A stretch of 64,000 nucleotides of DNA from Schistocephalus solidus (taxonomy: Eukaryota; Platyhelminthes; Cestoda; Diphyllobothriidea; Diphyllobothriidae). Both the position numbers and the translations under genes were made by a program. Below are positions 11,793 through 23,362 of the stretch, piece after piece. The stretch is from NCBI GenBank assembly GCA_017591395.1, contig WEDG01004500.1, positions 140,001-204,000 on the forward strand. The letters run 5' to 3'. Below the pieces are notes generated by a model that searched no databases, was not told the origin of the DNA, and saw only the letters and a program-made list of their open reading frames with translations. Every line of letters starts with the position of its first letter. Position 1 is the first letter of the stretch.

Positions 11793-12629
11793 TTAATGGC
11801 TTACCCCTTTACGGAACTTTGCCATTTTGTTTTCTGCAGCGGATTCAACCCGAGCATCTATCGGTGAGAACGAGCTATGTTCGGAGTTAAAACTCACTTT
11901 TTGTAAAATATTCTTGGCCCTTTTCGGCTTCGAATCCTGCGTCCTCTGTCCTTCAACTTCGACGAGCTTTTCAACATCGCCCTTTTTTGTATCACCCAGC
12001 AACGATGTCGCATATGTTTGTGTATCCGAAGCACTACGGATTCTGTCTGATCTGGATGATATCAGTAAGGTGCATGAGCTGGTTTGATCTCCCTTTCGAT
12101 GCAAGGAAATGTCTACTGATTTACTGAGCTCTGTAGACGCAATGTCTTTTAGCTCTACTTTAGGTATTCTCGAGGAGGCTGTGTTTACATAGTTAATTTC
12201 TTTTGTTTGAATACTGGTTGTTACGGGTATTTTCTTTCTGGGTGAAGAATGAACCTTCTCTTTTAGATCGGCCATTTCTTGTTTCAAGTTATTTATCTCA
12301 TTCTCCAACAATAGGAATTTCTGTAGGAGACTTAAACACCCCATGCACATTTCATCCTCATAGGTGACATTCATAAGTGTTATCAAGCTTTTGTCCGCTT
12401 GGCAGGAGGAGAAGTAGTAATTGGATATCTGTCTGTGCCATCTTTTTTGTTTGTATACAATTTCTTTTGTCAATTTTCCGTGTAAATGTGGCCAAGTGGT
12501 TGGGTGCGTCGCAACATGTTTTTTCGGCGAGAGTTCGACCGCCGACCGTGGCACCAATTTTTTTCTCAGCGCAGATGAATCCTGAGCGTCTATGTTTTCC
12601 ATACCCCTTTCGATTCTTTGCGAATGCAC
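11793..12629 (-). CDS. Putative ORF1 protein of the A element, 278 codons open
   Basis: This uninterrupted frame lies upstream of the EN/RT frame on the same strand. Around residues 70-125 it has a cysteine-containing stretch (YYFSSCQ...MCMGCLSLLQ) followed by a heptad-like, probably coiled-coil segment (LLLENEINNLKQEMADLKEK). The remainder is basic and Ser/Thr-rich. Known CR1/L2 ORF1 proteins often combine a zinc-binding or esterase module with a coiled coil and bind RNA. The assignment as ORF1 rests on position and architecture, not on homology I could test. The start codon is chosen as the first ATG. Confidence 0.6.
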   Translation of the reverse strand: MHSQRIERGMENIDAQDSSALRKKLVPRSAVELSPKKHVATHPTTWPHLHGKLTKEIVYKQKRWHRQISNYYFSSCQADKSLITLMNVTYEDEMCMGCLSLLQKFLLLENEINNLKQEMADLKEKVHSSPRKKIPVTTSIQTKEINYVNTASSRIPKVELKDIASTELSKSVDISLHRKGDQTSSCTLLISSRSDRIRSASDTQTYATSLLGDTKKGDVEKLVEVEGQRTQDSKPKRAKNILQKVSFNSEHSSFSPIDARVESAAENKMAKFRKGVSH

Positions 12630-12650
12630 TTAATTTATAAATCTTCTTAA

Positions 12651-12999
12651 ATAAATGGGTTAGGGTGCAATAATATTCATCAGTCAGACTTCAAGAAGCA
12701 TGCAACGACTCAGCCTTTGTTGAGACTTCTCCTTCCCCGATTGAGAGCATATTACAGCAGCACACCGCTAACGTGAATTCTGGAGGCAGGTGAACGTTGA
12801 GGCTTGTATTTCTCGTATTGATAACGTCCGGGACGTGTAATAATCCTCAGTGAAGTAATATTTGGATATCCACAGAATCGTCAAGTCCAAGGAAATAAAT
12901 CCCACATTAAGAGACTGGACAATCCACTCAAGAGTTATTCAAAAGCAACGTGTCTTCTACACTAAGGTAGAGACTAAAACTTCGTTAACTCAAAGGAGC
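12651..12999. other. Unassigned stretch, probable 5' UTR or junction
   Basis: No coding signal. It lies between the 5' end of the A element and the next A' fragment, and either could continue into it. Confidence 0.4.
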
Positions 13000-14260
13000 T
13001 GAAATTCGAAAGCAATTTCAAACGATAATCGAAAGCGCTTTTGAAGGGCTCAACCAACCAATGAGTCGTATTATGCACAGAAAAAGGCGATATCTCTGTC
13101 CAAACCAGCCTCCCAAAAGCAGAAGAGAATGACAATCAGAATGAAGCTGCTTCTATCTCAGCCTCTGCTCCGCTTTCACCAGAAAACAGTTACAGAGCAC
13201 TAAATCAAGTTAAGCACGACACACCAGTAGAACATAAAGACGAAATCGGTCGATAAACATGTATCATTATTCAAGGACTCACTGAATCAAATGCGAACAC
13301 TCTCCTGGAGCGAGTTTTTGAAGATCTAGCACTCTTCTAAGGTCTAGTTACTACCATTTTGGAACACTGTCAGTCAATTTAGATGATCAAAACATTCCAC
13401 CTTCGAAAACAGTTTAAAGACGCAGCAGAATTTACACGTCCCCGACTTCTTAAATTCTTGCTGGTTAGTAGCGTAAAATCCACGTTCATTCTCTCTAGGC
13501 ATTTTAGGATAAAAACCTCCAACCCAGGCGAGTTTTAAAATGGAAATTCTCACCAACAGAAACACTGAAATTTCGTATACTAGTTCTAGAACTAAAAAAG
13601 CAGCTCAGCGAGGGGGTTATCTACAACAAAAAAGTAAGGCAGCGATCATCATTCTTCCATTGGACGGATCCGGTACAGATGACCGCGCAGCCGGCGCAAT
13701 AACTGAAGGTTCGAGCCGCATAGTGATCTCATGTCCCATAAACAGGAAATTAAAATTCATGTCCACCAATGTGCAGAGCATGTTATCAGAGTTCGACGAG
13801 CTGGGATCCACCTCTGTGATCAATCTCCAGACGTGCTCTCTATAACAGAAACCTGGTTGTCCCAACACTTAGCTGACCATGAATTAACCATGTCAGGCTA
13901 TAAGCTGTTTAAACGAGACAGGGAAGGGCGTTAGGGAGGAGGAGAATTCAAACACGTTACACATGGGTTAATAGTGCCAAACAAAGCAGATAAACTGACG
14001 CGTGCATCCGAAGCAATATGGTTGTCTACTAAAGAAGCGGGTTCACCATGCCTCAAGTTTCACACAGTCTTTCAACCCCCCCAGAATGGATCTCAAGGCT
14101 GACGCTAATCTGCTAGAGGAACTAGGATGTTTTCTAAACGGCCAGATATCCTGATCAGGGGTGACTTCAATGCGCATCACATTGACTGGAGCTCAGCCTA
14201 CGCACATAACTCAGAGGTCAAGGCCATGGGTGGCTGCACCGATTTTTAAACATAAGTAAG
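13000..14260 (+). pseudogene. Family A' fragment: ORF1 C-terminal part plus EN (copy 2)
   Basis: It encodes an ORF1 segment containing IIQGLTESNANTLLERVFEDL and a KTFHLRKQFKDAAEFTRPRL block, which resembles the RNA-binding C-terminal domain of LINE ORF1. The EN follows (KLKFMSTNVQSMLSEFDELG, then SPDVLSITETWLS after a frameshift, later ILIRGDFNAHHIDWS). From 13283 to 14056 it is about 95% identical to 7255-8040. Unlike that copy it continues past the breakpoint into further EN sequence up to GDFN. It is non-functional and the RT is absent. Confidence 0.82.
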
Positions 14261-14483
14261 CGCTGATGATTACCATATTTGTTACCCGTAACAGTAAAAT
14301 TTTAATAAATTTTTAGTCTTAAAATTTCTTTCTGCCGCCCCGTATTATTTGTGCCAACCTTAATAATCAATTAGATAAATTACTTGAGTTTTGCGCTAAT
14401 GCGCTTTGACTATGTGCCCGGCTTATCATTTTATCTTTTTACTGTAAGACATTAGCTGCAATTTTAGCCTTGTTAAGTATACT
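14261..14483. other. AT-rich unassigned stretch
   Basis: It lies between the end of the A' endonuclease fragment and the tail of a minus-strand B element. No feature is seen. Confidence 0.4.
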
Positions 14484-15202
14484 GTTTATTTATTTATTTA
14501 CGGCCGGTTTACAGGCAAGGTCAAAAGAGATATACAGCAGAGGATCAAACAGAAAGCGAAAAAAACTCCTGATCATTATTTAAAGTGTTTTCCGGAGAAA
14601 AATCTACAGTTTATTGAGTGATTAAAGATCGGGATGGGGAAGGTTTGACACAGGTGCACGGTGAAGCACTTCTCCTTTCAGTGTAATGGATCCGGTATTC
14701 TGCACCATCAGGTATGTCAGCGAACGGTTGCTCGCTGTCGACTGAGGAATTAGCCGATTATGGACTGCAAAGCCAGCAATATTGCCCTCAGCATGAAGGC
14801 GCGGACAGGATTCAGAGTCCACGAACGCCATAAGAACGGAAGAAAGCTTCCATCGACTCAGCACCCAAAATGCGTGGAAGGTGTCCTGAATGTAGAAAAC
14901 AAGTGACCGCTCTCCTAAACAAAGGATAGGTTTCTTAATTTTGATACTTCTGGGAAACTTATTCCATATTGCTGAACTTTTTACCGAAAAAAACTGAAGG
15001 AATCTAACGGTGCGTGCAAGAGGAATAAATAAAAATACATCTCGATGCCTAGTGCGCCGAGAGTGGTCGAGCTGCCTCAGCGTTCTAATTGGGTTAAAGG
15101 TACACATGTTGAAAAGTTTAAAAAGTACAAATAGTCCCTTCTTTAATTTGCGAAGCCACAACGGGTCAAGGTTACTAAGCTCACAGCGTTCTAGTAGGAC
15201 AG
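14484..15202 (-). pseudogene. Family B LINE 3' portion, minus strand
   Basis: The minus-strand frame 15161-14622 gives the B ORF2 C-terminus (TLRQLDHSRRTRHRDVFLF, then SVKSSAIWNKFPRSIKIKK). Its 3' terminus at 14484-14530 reads, on the element strand, TTGACCTTGCCTGTAAACCG followed by AATAAATAAATAAA. The upstream part of the same element resumes at 17787, because the A element 15203-17786 is inserted in between. The sequences on the two sides join into a continuous B sequence. Confidence 0.9.
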
Positions 15203-15975
15203 GTTTCAGTTCAGTTCAGTTCAGTGTATTTGAGGAAAATAGGCTTACGCCCTTTGAAATCCCTATTTGTTACATAAAAGTAGCAAGAATAAGAAGCAAA
15301 TTAAAGAAGTAACAGTCAAGTGAATGCAGGCAGGTTTACGTGGTACACTGATATTGTTAAGGTTAAGTAGTCACATAGTCTTCGTGGTACTCTAACATAT
15401 GTATGTCAAGCCGATGTTTGAATGTATACACAGACTGGGACATAACAATCGCCTCAGGTAGGTTATTCCACGGTTCCACGACACGGTTGGTGAAAAAAAT
15501 ACTTCCCTCACATCCAATCTTACTTGGGGCACACTTAGTTTGAATGGATGACCTCGGAGATTTTTTTCGTAGTGGCAAGTTGGAAAAAAAGTCATCACAT
15601 AGGAGGGTGCAATCCATGCCACGCACGATACGGAAGGTTTGTATCAAGTCTCCGCGCAACTGCCTATAACTCAGAGGATAGAGCTTTTAGGTTATTTAGA
15701 CGAATCTCATATGGCAGTTCAGATTGACCTCTTACTAATTTTTGTGGCTCGCCGCTGCACCCTTTTCGAGCATGTTGTAGTCCTGTAGGGGTCCACGGTC
15801 GCCAGGCTTGGATCGCATATTCAAGATGTGGCCTTACAAACGTACCAAAGACTTTAGAAAAGCAGTCTTCATCGAAAACTTTAAATGCCCGCTTGATAGC
15901 GTACAGTATTGAATTGGCGGATTTAGCTGCCTTGGAACATTGCGTAGAAGGCTTCAGGTTGTCTTTCATCCAAAC

Positions 15976-17048
15976 TCAAAGATCCTTCTGTGTGTGTGCT
16001 TCTCGGAGTGGCAAACCGTTCAAATAGTAGGGTCGCATATCAGTGACCTGATTTCGATTTCCCAGGCGTAGCAGGGTGCATTTGTTTGAGTTGAAGGACA
16101 AGAGCCATTTGTGGGACCACTCGTCCAATCGACGAAGATTTTTCTTGAAATTGTCTGCATCAGCAGCATTGTGGATAACTTTCCAGATTTTTATATCGTC
16201 CGCAAACATAGCAAAGTTACAGTCCAATTCCTGTACACAATCATTAATGAACAAGAGAAATAGGATCGGTCCGAGCACTGAAATTTGTGGGACTCCACTC
16301 TCGATGACTGTGCGCTTTGATCGCGATCCGCCTACACAGACCACTTGGGAACGACCGATGAGAAAATTCTTGATCCACGTAAGAAGTTTGCCGCCAAGAC
16401 CGAACATTCTCAACTTGTGAAGGAGACGCTGGTGTGGAACACTATCGAAGGCCTTCTGGAAATCAATGTAGGCCACGTGCACAGTGTCTTTTTGCATCGA
16501 GTGCTTTTGTCCAGCTTTTGCATCGTATAAAGTAAGTTCGAAACACACGATCTTCCCCTACGAAAGCCGTATTGTGCAGTCGATAAGAGGTTACGGGTTT
16601 CTAAATAAATCATCAATTCCTTTTGACAACCTTCTCCATAACCTTGCAACAGATTGAGGTAAGGCTGACAGGCCTGTAATTTGTAGCAAATGCACGACTA
16701 CCACTTTTTGTGAAGCGGTGCGATGTGGGCTGTTTTCCAGTCGGTAGGAAGAATTCCCGTATCGAACGATTTCTGGCACAGCAACGATAGCGGTTTTGCC
16801 AGCTCTCGAGCAAGTTCGAGGAGTAGCTTTGCTGGAATCTCGTCGGGGCCAGGAGATTTGCATGCCTTCAGACTTTTTAGTTCTTCAAAGACCGCCGCTT
16901 CTTGAAAGAGCATATCCTGAATAAGTGGCACTCCTGTAGTCTCGTAACTTGATGGAATAAAAACAGCTTCTCTAGTGAAAACCGACTGAAAGAACTGGGA
17001 AAAGTGTTCAGCTTTGTTTTTATTTTTCTGATATCTCGAAACCGTCAT
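15976..17048 (-). pseudogene. RT domain of the 15-17.8 kb A element
   Basis: The RT is split over three frames (17048-16698, 16649-16410, 16548-15976), read on the minus strand. The last gives HVAYIDFQKAFDSVPHQRLL, a GVPQISVLGPILFLLFINDC block where the usual PQGS has become PQIS, and MFADDIKIW. The palm Asp residues are intact. The frame breaks near 16700 and 16480. Translation would need repair of at least two frameshifts, so it is called a pseudogene. Confidence 0.88.
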
Positions 17049-17371
17049 CGTTTCTCATAACAGGAATCGGGTTCCTGTTACGTGTGGTTTTTCTTACATA
17101 GCTGTAGAGTAATTTGGGATTGTGAACTGCTCTCTGGAGCAAATCCCTCTCGATATCCCGTCGGCTTTGGAAGATCAAGCTTTTAACCTTGTTCCTCTGA
17201 GTTTTGTATGCTTGCAAGGCTAAATTTTCATTGGATCGGCAAAATTTTTTCCAAAGCCTTCCTTTCCTGTTAATCTCTCTTTTTAGATCCCTTGTTAACC
17301 ACTGTGGTCTGTTAGATATCCTAAATTGTGATGGCGGACAATGGCATTTTATTAGATTCAACAAATACTCC

Positions 17372-17779
17372 TTAAAATAAATTCCAGTCCTCAGTGACAT
17401 TCCCGGAGAAGAGAACATCCCAGTCTATTCGTGATGCCTCAGCTCTCATCTTGCAAAAGTCTCCTCGCCATAGATTGGGCCTGGTTTCATTTATTGCAGA
17501 TGGCACAGAATATAAACCATACTCCCATGAAAGTACTGCGTGATCACTTCGACCAAGTGGAGGTAGGCAGTGTACCTCGTCTATACTGTCAGGATCTTTA
17601 GTGAAGACGAGATCTAAACAACTAGCCTGTTGTCCTCCACACGCTCTCGTTGGAACAAATACATGTTGGGTGAAAAGGGCTTCGAGTGTTGTCTTTAGCA
17701 GACGATGATCGAAGGAAAACTTTGAGCTCTGTGCCTGCAGATCGTTCCATTGAATGCTGGGTGCATTGAAGTCACCCAA
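17372..17779 (-). pseudogene. EN C-terminal half of the 15-17.8 kb A element
   Basis: The frame starts at the MGDFNAPSIQWND block and continues through a PTRACGGQQASCLDLVFTKD block and LGRSDHAVLSWEYGL. The first half of the nuclease is missing because the insertion is 5'-truncated exactly upstream of GDFN, where B sequence resumes. Confidence 0.88.
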
Positions 17780-17786
17780 GTCACCC

Positions 17787-20700
17787 TTTCTGTGTTCTGA
17801 AAGGAATCATCTTTTAGAAAAGAGGTGCCGGACTGAGTCTATCTTCTGCCATTCATAAGCGTGCAGAAGTTTACCTAGAAACAAAAAGTATTCCAGACTA
17901 AGTCTGACATACACTTTATCAAGGCTGGTTATAATATTGACGGTTTTGAAATTTCGGAGAATAAACCCAATAGTTCGGCGTGCCTTCGAGACAATCAGGG
18001 CACAGTGCCCTAACAGATTACAAATAATAGAATAAGGTATGTCAGGATCCTTTATAACTCCGGGCACATTTAGGTCGTGACCGTCTATTCTTAGCTGGGG
18101 TTGATAGTTGACGACAATAAACATAACCGAGCACTTGTGCCAAGAAAGCGATAGGCGCCATGTGCAACACCACTGAGCTAAGGCCTGAAGATCCTTTATG
18201 AAGAGCTCAATCATGATGTTGCGATCGACCGGTTTATATCGAGAGGCAACATTTAACTTATCAGCGTACATGAAGGGCCTACCATAAAGAAAACCATCAG
18301 GAACATGGTTGACAAAAAGGCAAAATAGAAGCAGCCCCAGCACGCTACCCTGAATAAATCAACTCCTCACATGCGTGGGTTTTGAGATAACATCAGAACA
18401 TTTAACTCATTGTGTGTGGGCATTCAAACAGGAGACTATTGAGTTCAGAAGCTTGTTACCTATGCCGAAGGAGGCAAGTTTCAGCAGGAGGAGACCATGG
18501 TCAACACGAAAAAAGACTTCGTGAAATTGAAATAGAATAGGTTAATTTCAAATCCATTGTTCCTTGATTGCAGAACGTAATCAACAAAAGAGAGCCGACA
18601 GGTATCACAGGACCTTGTTTTGGGATAGCCATGCTGAGCCGCATTAATTAGTTTATTCTCTGTTCCGGGATACATCAGAGTCTCCAAGATCTTCGAGGCT
18701 GTTGGCAGTACAGTAATTGGTATAAAGTTGTCAAATAACGTAGCTCGGCCGTGTGTGGGTATAGACAGAATGTGCGATTCATTCCAAAAAATTGGGAAGG
18801 TTTCGCTATCAAGAGCAAAATTAAATACCTTATACAGGAGGGACGGACATTTATTATTTGCATCCGTATTTAGAACACTGACCGGGATGCCAGCTGGTCT
18901 AGGACATTAAGATTAACGAAAACGCCTAATGGCTACGCTCAAGTCCCAGAAGGTAAACGTTATTGTTTCAAGGACGTTACCGGTCCAACCCGGATGTTCG
19001 GAAAGGGAGCGACAGAATCTTCACTAAAATATCTGGACATGAAAGCATTGCAGCTATCAGCCATCAATTTTGCGTCAGCAATAGGGTTTCTTAAGGCGTC
19101 TCGAAGTATGGAGTGCTGCGTTTATATCTGTTCTTTTACTGTGCGCGAAAAGAGTCGCAAAATTTAACGAAGGGTTTTCAGAAAATTTGACTTCATTGGC
19201 TATCTGTTTTTCGTCAGACAGATAAAGAAAACTAAAATATGATTTGCCCAGATCTTTTTTAACTCCATGCACATTTAGGTCGTAACCGTCTATTCTTAGC
19301 TGATGGTTGTCGCCAATAAACATAACGGAGCTTTTGTGCCAAGAAAGCGATAGGCGCCATGTGCGACACCACTGAGCTAAGGCCAGAAGATACTTTATTA
19401 AGAGCTCAAGCACGATGTTGCAACCGGCTGGTTTATGTTGATAGGCAACTTTTAACTCATAAGCGTACATAAAGGGCCTACCATACTGAAAATAATCAGG
19501 AACATGGTTGACAAAAAAGCAAAATAGAAGCAGGCTCAGCACGCTTCCCTAAATAAATCCACTCCTTACATGCATGGGGATTGAGATAACATCGGAACTT
19601 TTAAGTCATTGTGTGCGAGCATTCAAACAGGAGAATATTGAGTTCAGAAGCTTGTTACCTATGCCGACGTGGGCAAGTTTCAGCAGGAGAAGACCATGGT
19701 CAGCACGATCAAAAGAGTTCGTCAACTCTTAATAAATGGTGCAAATATCAAAACCTCTGTCTCAAGTTTGTTAAGAATAATGAAAGAAAGAGAGCTGACA
19801 GGAATCAAAAGACCTTTTTTGAGGCACCCATGCTGAGCCGCATTAAGTAGGTTATTCTCTGTTTGGGGAGAGATCGTCTTGTCTTTAATCAAGGTCTACA
19901 ATTTCTTCGAGGCTGCTGGCAGAGCATTTATTGGCCTTAAGTCGTCAAATGACGTAGATCAGCCCTGTTTGAGTATAGGTATAAAAAGGGACTCATTCCA
20001 TGAAATAGGGTGTGTTTCCCTTCAAAAGCAAATGGGACGGACATTTGTCATTTGCATCCGCCTTTAGAACGCTGACCGGGATGCCAGCTCGTCTAGGGTT
20101 GCAAGATTGTCGAAAACGCCTAATGGCTTCGCTCACGTTCCAGAATGTAAAAGTTATTGTTTCAAGGACTTTACCGGTACAAACCCGGATGTTCGAAAAG
20201 GGAGCGACCGGATTTTAACTTACAGTTCTGGACAAGAAAGCGTTGAGGCTATCAGCCGTCAACTTAGCGTCAGCTATAGGGTTTCCTTAGGCGTTTCGAA
20301 CTATAGGGTGCTGCTTTTATGTCTGCGCTTTTTCTGTGTGCGAAAGGAGATTCGCTACATTTAACGAAGGGTTTTCCGATAATTTGACTACATTGGCTAA
20401 CTGTTTTTCGTCAGAAAAAATAAGAATACTAGAATATGATGTGACCAGGTCCTTTATATTTCTTAGCACCTTTATGTCGTGGCCGTCTTTTCTTAGCTGG
20501 AGCTGATGGTTGTTGTCAATAAGCATAAGGTTAAATACCCTACACAGGAGGGATGGACATATATCATTTGCATCCGCCTTTAGAACGCTGACCGGGATGC
20601 TGGCTGGTCTAGGACTGTAAGATTGACGAAAACGCCTAATGGCCTTGCTCAAGTCCCAGAAGGTAAAAATTATTGTTTCAAGGACGTTACCGGTCCAAGC

Positions 20701-22032
20701 CCGGATGTTCGGAAATGGAGCGACAGAATCATCACTAAAATATTTGGACATGAAAGCATTGAAGCTATCAGCCGTCAACTTTGCGTCAGCAATAGGGTTT
20801 CTTAAGGCGTCTCAAAGTATGGGGTGCTGCGTTTATTTCTATTCTTTTACTGTGCGCGAAAAGAGTTTCGCAAAATTTAACGAAGGGTTTTCAGAAAATT
20901 TGACTTCATTGGCTATCTGTTTTTCGTCAGACAGATAGAGAATACTATAATATGATATGCCCAGATCCTTGACATCTCTGGGCACATTAAGTTATGACCA
21001 TCCTTTCTTAGCTGTTGCTGATGGTTGCCACAAATTACCATAACGGAGCTCTTGTGCCAAGAAAGCGATAGGCGCCATGTGCGACACCACTGAGTTTAGG
21101 CCTGAAGATCCTTTATGAAGAGCTCAATCACGATGTTGCGATCGACCAGTTTATATCGAGAGGCAAATGTTTGACTTATCAGCGTACATGAAGGGCCTAC
21201 CATAAAGAAAACCATCAGGAACATGGTTGACAAAAAGGCAAAATAGAAGCAGGCTCAGCATGCTTCCCTTAATAAATCCACTCCTTACATGCATGGGGTT
21301 TGAGATAACATCGGAACTTTTAACTCATTGTGTGCGAACATTCAAACAGGAGAATATTCATTTCAGAAGATTGTTACCTATTCCGAAGGAGGCAAGTTTC
21401 AGCGGTAGTAGACCATGGTCAACACCATCAGAAGCCTTCGTGAAATCAAAATAAGTGGTGTAAATTACTAAACCGCTGTCTCTAGATTGTAGCACATAAT
21501 CAAAGAAAGAGAGCTGACATGTACCACAAGATTTTGTTTAGAGGAACCCATGCTAAGCTGCATTAAGTAGGTTATTCTCTGTTAGGGGACGCATAATCTT
21601 GTCTTGCTCAAGGTCTTCAAGATCTGCGAGGCAGTGCATTTATTAGCTTTAAATTATTAAATGACGTAAATGGGCAGCGTATGTGAAATGGCAGAATAGG
21701 CGATTCCTTTCATAAAACAGAAATGTTTCGCATTCGAGAGCAAGATTTAATATCTTATACAGAAGGGATGGACATACATCATTTGCATCCGCCTTTAGAA
21801 CGCTGACCGCGGTGCCATCTTGCCCCAGCCTGTAAGATTGACGAAAACGCCTAATGGCTTTGATCGCGTCCTAGAGGGTAAAAGTTATTGTTTCGAGGAC
21901 TTTACCAGTCTAAAACCAGATGTTCAGAAAGTGAGCGACTTAATATTCACTAAAATTTCTGGAGAATAAATCATTGAAGCTATCAGCCGTTAACTTAGCT
22001 TCAGTAATATGGTTTCTTTAGGTGTCTCAAAG
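17787..22032 (-). mobile_element. Family B LINE central part, expanded into head-to-tail partial copies
   Basis: On the minus strand the same B segment is repeated: it starts with an S-D-E-K-Q...NEVKFSENPSL block, runs through the RT, and ends in a G-S-Y-S-S-I-L block that is joined straight back to S-D-E-K-Q. Junctions lie at about 20930, 20415 and 19217. The unit 20930-20415 lacks the RT core; the other units carry it. RT active-site remnants read FMYADKSN (about 21190), FMYAYELK (19465) and FMYADKLN (18260), so none retains the Asp pair. Numerous stops are present. Confidence 0.85.
17807..18690 (-). pseudogene. Last B RT unit, thumb and C-terminal region
   Basis: Read on the minus strand: AAQHGYPKTRSCDTCRLSFV, a fragment equivalent to the FDFTKAFDRVDH block, LGLLLFCLFVNHVPDGFLYG, the degenerate palm FMYADKLNVA, WRLSLSWHKCSVMF, NVPGVIKDPDIPYS and the native continuation LLGHCALIVSKARRT. 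This is the only unit in the array that continues into the normal C-terminal half. It is then interrupted by the A insertion at 17786. Confidence 0.85.
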
Positions 22033-22044
22033 CTTGGAACTACA

Positions 22045-23362
22045 ATCAAGACTGAAGTCTGGCGAACACAATCTGGCTTTTTTCAAGGGGAATGTAGTTT
22101 AAAAGAATACGAATTTTCCATTGAACCAACCGATCGTTCTAAGGACAACGGCAGACACCTCACTAACGCCAAAACCATCAGTGAACCAATTGCCCAAAGA
22201 GATGTCAGAACTGATTCCGTAACACCCAGCGTTCTCCCTAAAGAAACCAGAGTTACCGAAAATCATCAAGAAACGGAAAAGACATATGACCTTGACGTTA
22301 GAGGAGACGCAGTTAGGACTATAAAATTGACAAACGCAACAGGAAATTTGGTTAGCGAAAAATTGAAGTGCTTGTATACAAATGCACAAAGCCTTTTATC
22401 AAAACTTGATGAGTTAAAAATTTGCCTTGCCGAAGTATCTCCGGATATGATAGTAGTAACCGAAACCTGGCTGTCGGGCAGTATACGAGATAGCGAAATA
22501 ACATTGTCTGGATACCAAATACATCGGAGGGACAGAGAAAACTGACAGGGTGGTGGAATACTTGTGTATGTGAAAGACATGCTAATAGTGTCTGACAAGA
22601 CGAGCAAGTTTGCGTGCAGCACGGAAGCCATATGGTTGAACATAAAGGCTCTTGGCTCTCCATGTCTGGATGTCCTCATTGTCTATCGGCCACCTAGGAT
22701 AGACCGAGTCGCGGACACCCACTTGTTGGAACAATTAAAAAATTTCTCCAGTCGACCTTATGTCATGATTATGGGTGACTTCAACGCACCAGGAATTAAC
22801 TGGAGCCCTGTTCAATCATCATGCCCGAAATCGACTTTTGATTATGTTTTTCTGCAAAAGACTTTGAAGGCACTCCTCACACAACATGTCCCTTTCCCCA
22901 CCAGAACACGTGAAGGACAAAGGGCTTACTGTCTCGACCTGGTTTTCACGAAAACATCAGGCAGCATTGATGAGATTATTTCAATGCCTCCGCTCGGTCG
23001 AAGTGATCATGTGGTGCTTATATGGGACTACTCCTTATTCTCCGTTGCGCCTGCTATAGAGGAAAAACTGCGTAACGTTTGGCGAGGAAACTTTCATTAG
23101 ATGCGAGCAGATTTAACAGACATCAACTGGACCTCAATGTTTTCGAGCGCCGTGAACGAAGATTGGGAGTCCTTCCGAAATGTTCTTCTGCAACTTATGG
23201 ACAACCACTGCCCACTAACGAGTGTCCATCACAGCAAGCGTCCTGGGTGGCTAGACAGCAACTTAAAAAGGGAAATAAACAGGAAGCACAAGTTGTGGAA
23301 AAATATTGCGAGTCTAATCAAGTCGCCTATTTTAATAAGTATAAAACACAGAGAAACAAAAT
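22045..23362 (+). pseudogene. ORF2 N-terminus and endonuclease of the young A element
   Basis: One reading frame, with two internal stops, encodes a charged leader and then EN: KLKCLYTNAQSLLSKLDELK, VTETWLSGSIRDSEITLSGY, a YVKDML segment, VMIMGDFNAPGINWSPV and LGRSDHVVLIWDYSLF. GDFN and SDH catalytic motifs are intact. The TGA at 22543 interrupts the usual RxNRQGGG loop. The TAG at 23098 falls between EN and the linker. The linker (MRADLTDINW through LKREINRKHKLWK) follows. EN nicks the target DNA to prime reverse transcription. Confidence 0.92.

Larger units (their letters stand above)
8041..12650 (-). mobile_element. Family A (CR1-like) LINE, long copy with ORF1, EN and RT
   Basis: This minus-strand element of about 4.6 kb has ORF1 (12629-11793), ORF2 N-terminus and EN (11425-10215) and RT (9862-8177). 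Its 3' terminus at 8041-8085 reads, on the element strand, CCTCAATAAAGTGACA followed by degenerate AGTGA repeats, a CR1-style short tandem tail. The other group A copies end in the same CCTCAA(A)TAAA-type motif with different repeats. It is broken by several frameshifts and a mutated catalytic motif. The 5' boundary is approximate, somewhere between 12630 and 12990. Confidence 0.88.
15203..17786 (-). mobile_element. Family A LINE, 5'-truncated copy inserted in B
   Basis: Minus-strand element carrying EN from the GDFN motif onward (17779-17372), a linker (17418-17020), RT (17048-15976) and C-terminal part (15969-15363). The 3' end at 15203-15240 reads, on the element strand, CCTCAAATACACTGAACTGA with ACTGA repeats. 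RT blocks seen: SCKSPGPDEIPAKLLLELA, YRPVSL, AQYGFRRGRSCVSNLLY, AYIDFQKAFDSVPHQRLLHK, FAMFADDIKIWKV (FADD intact). EN retains GRSDHAVLSWEYGLYS. Several frameshifts exist, but catalytic residues survive, so it is fairly young. Confidence 0.9.

Noticed and set aside
19075..19542. Novel RT-fusion protein gene (RT joined to SDEKQ block)
   Set aside because: The frame is an accident of the tandem junction; the palm is FMYAYE (inactive) and flanking units are full of stops.
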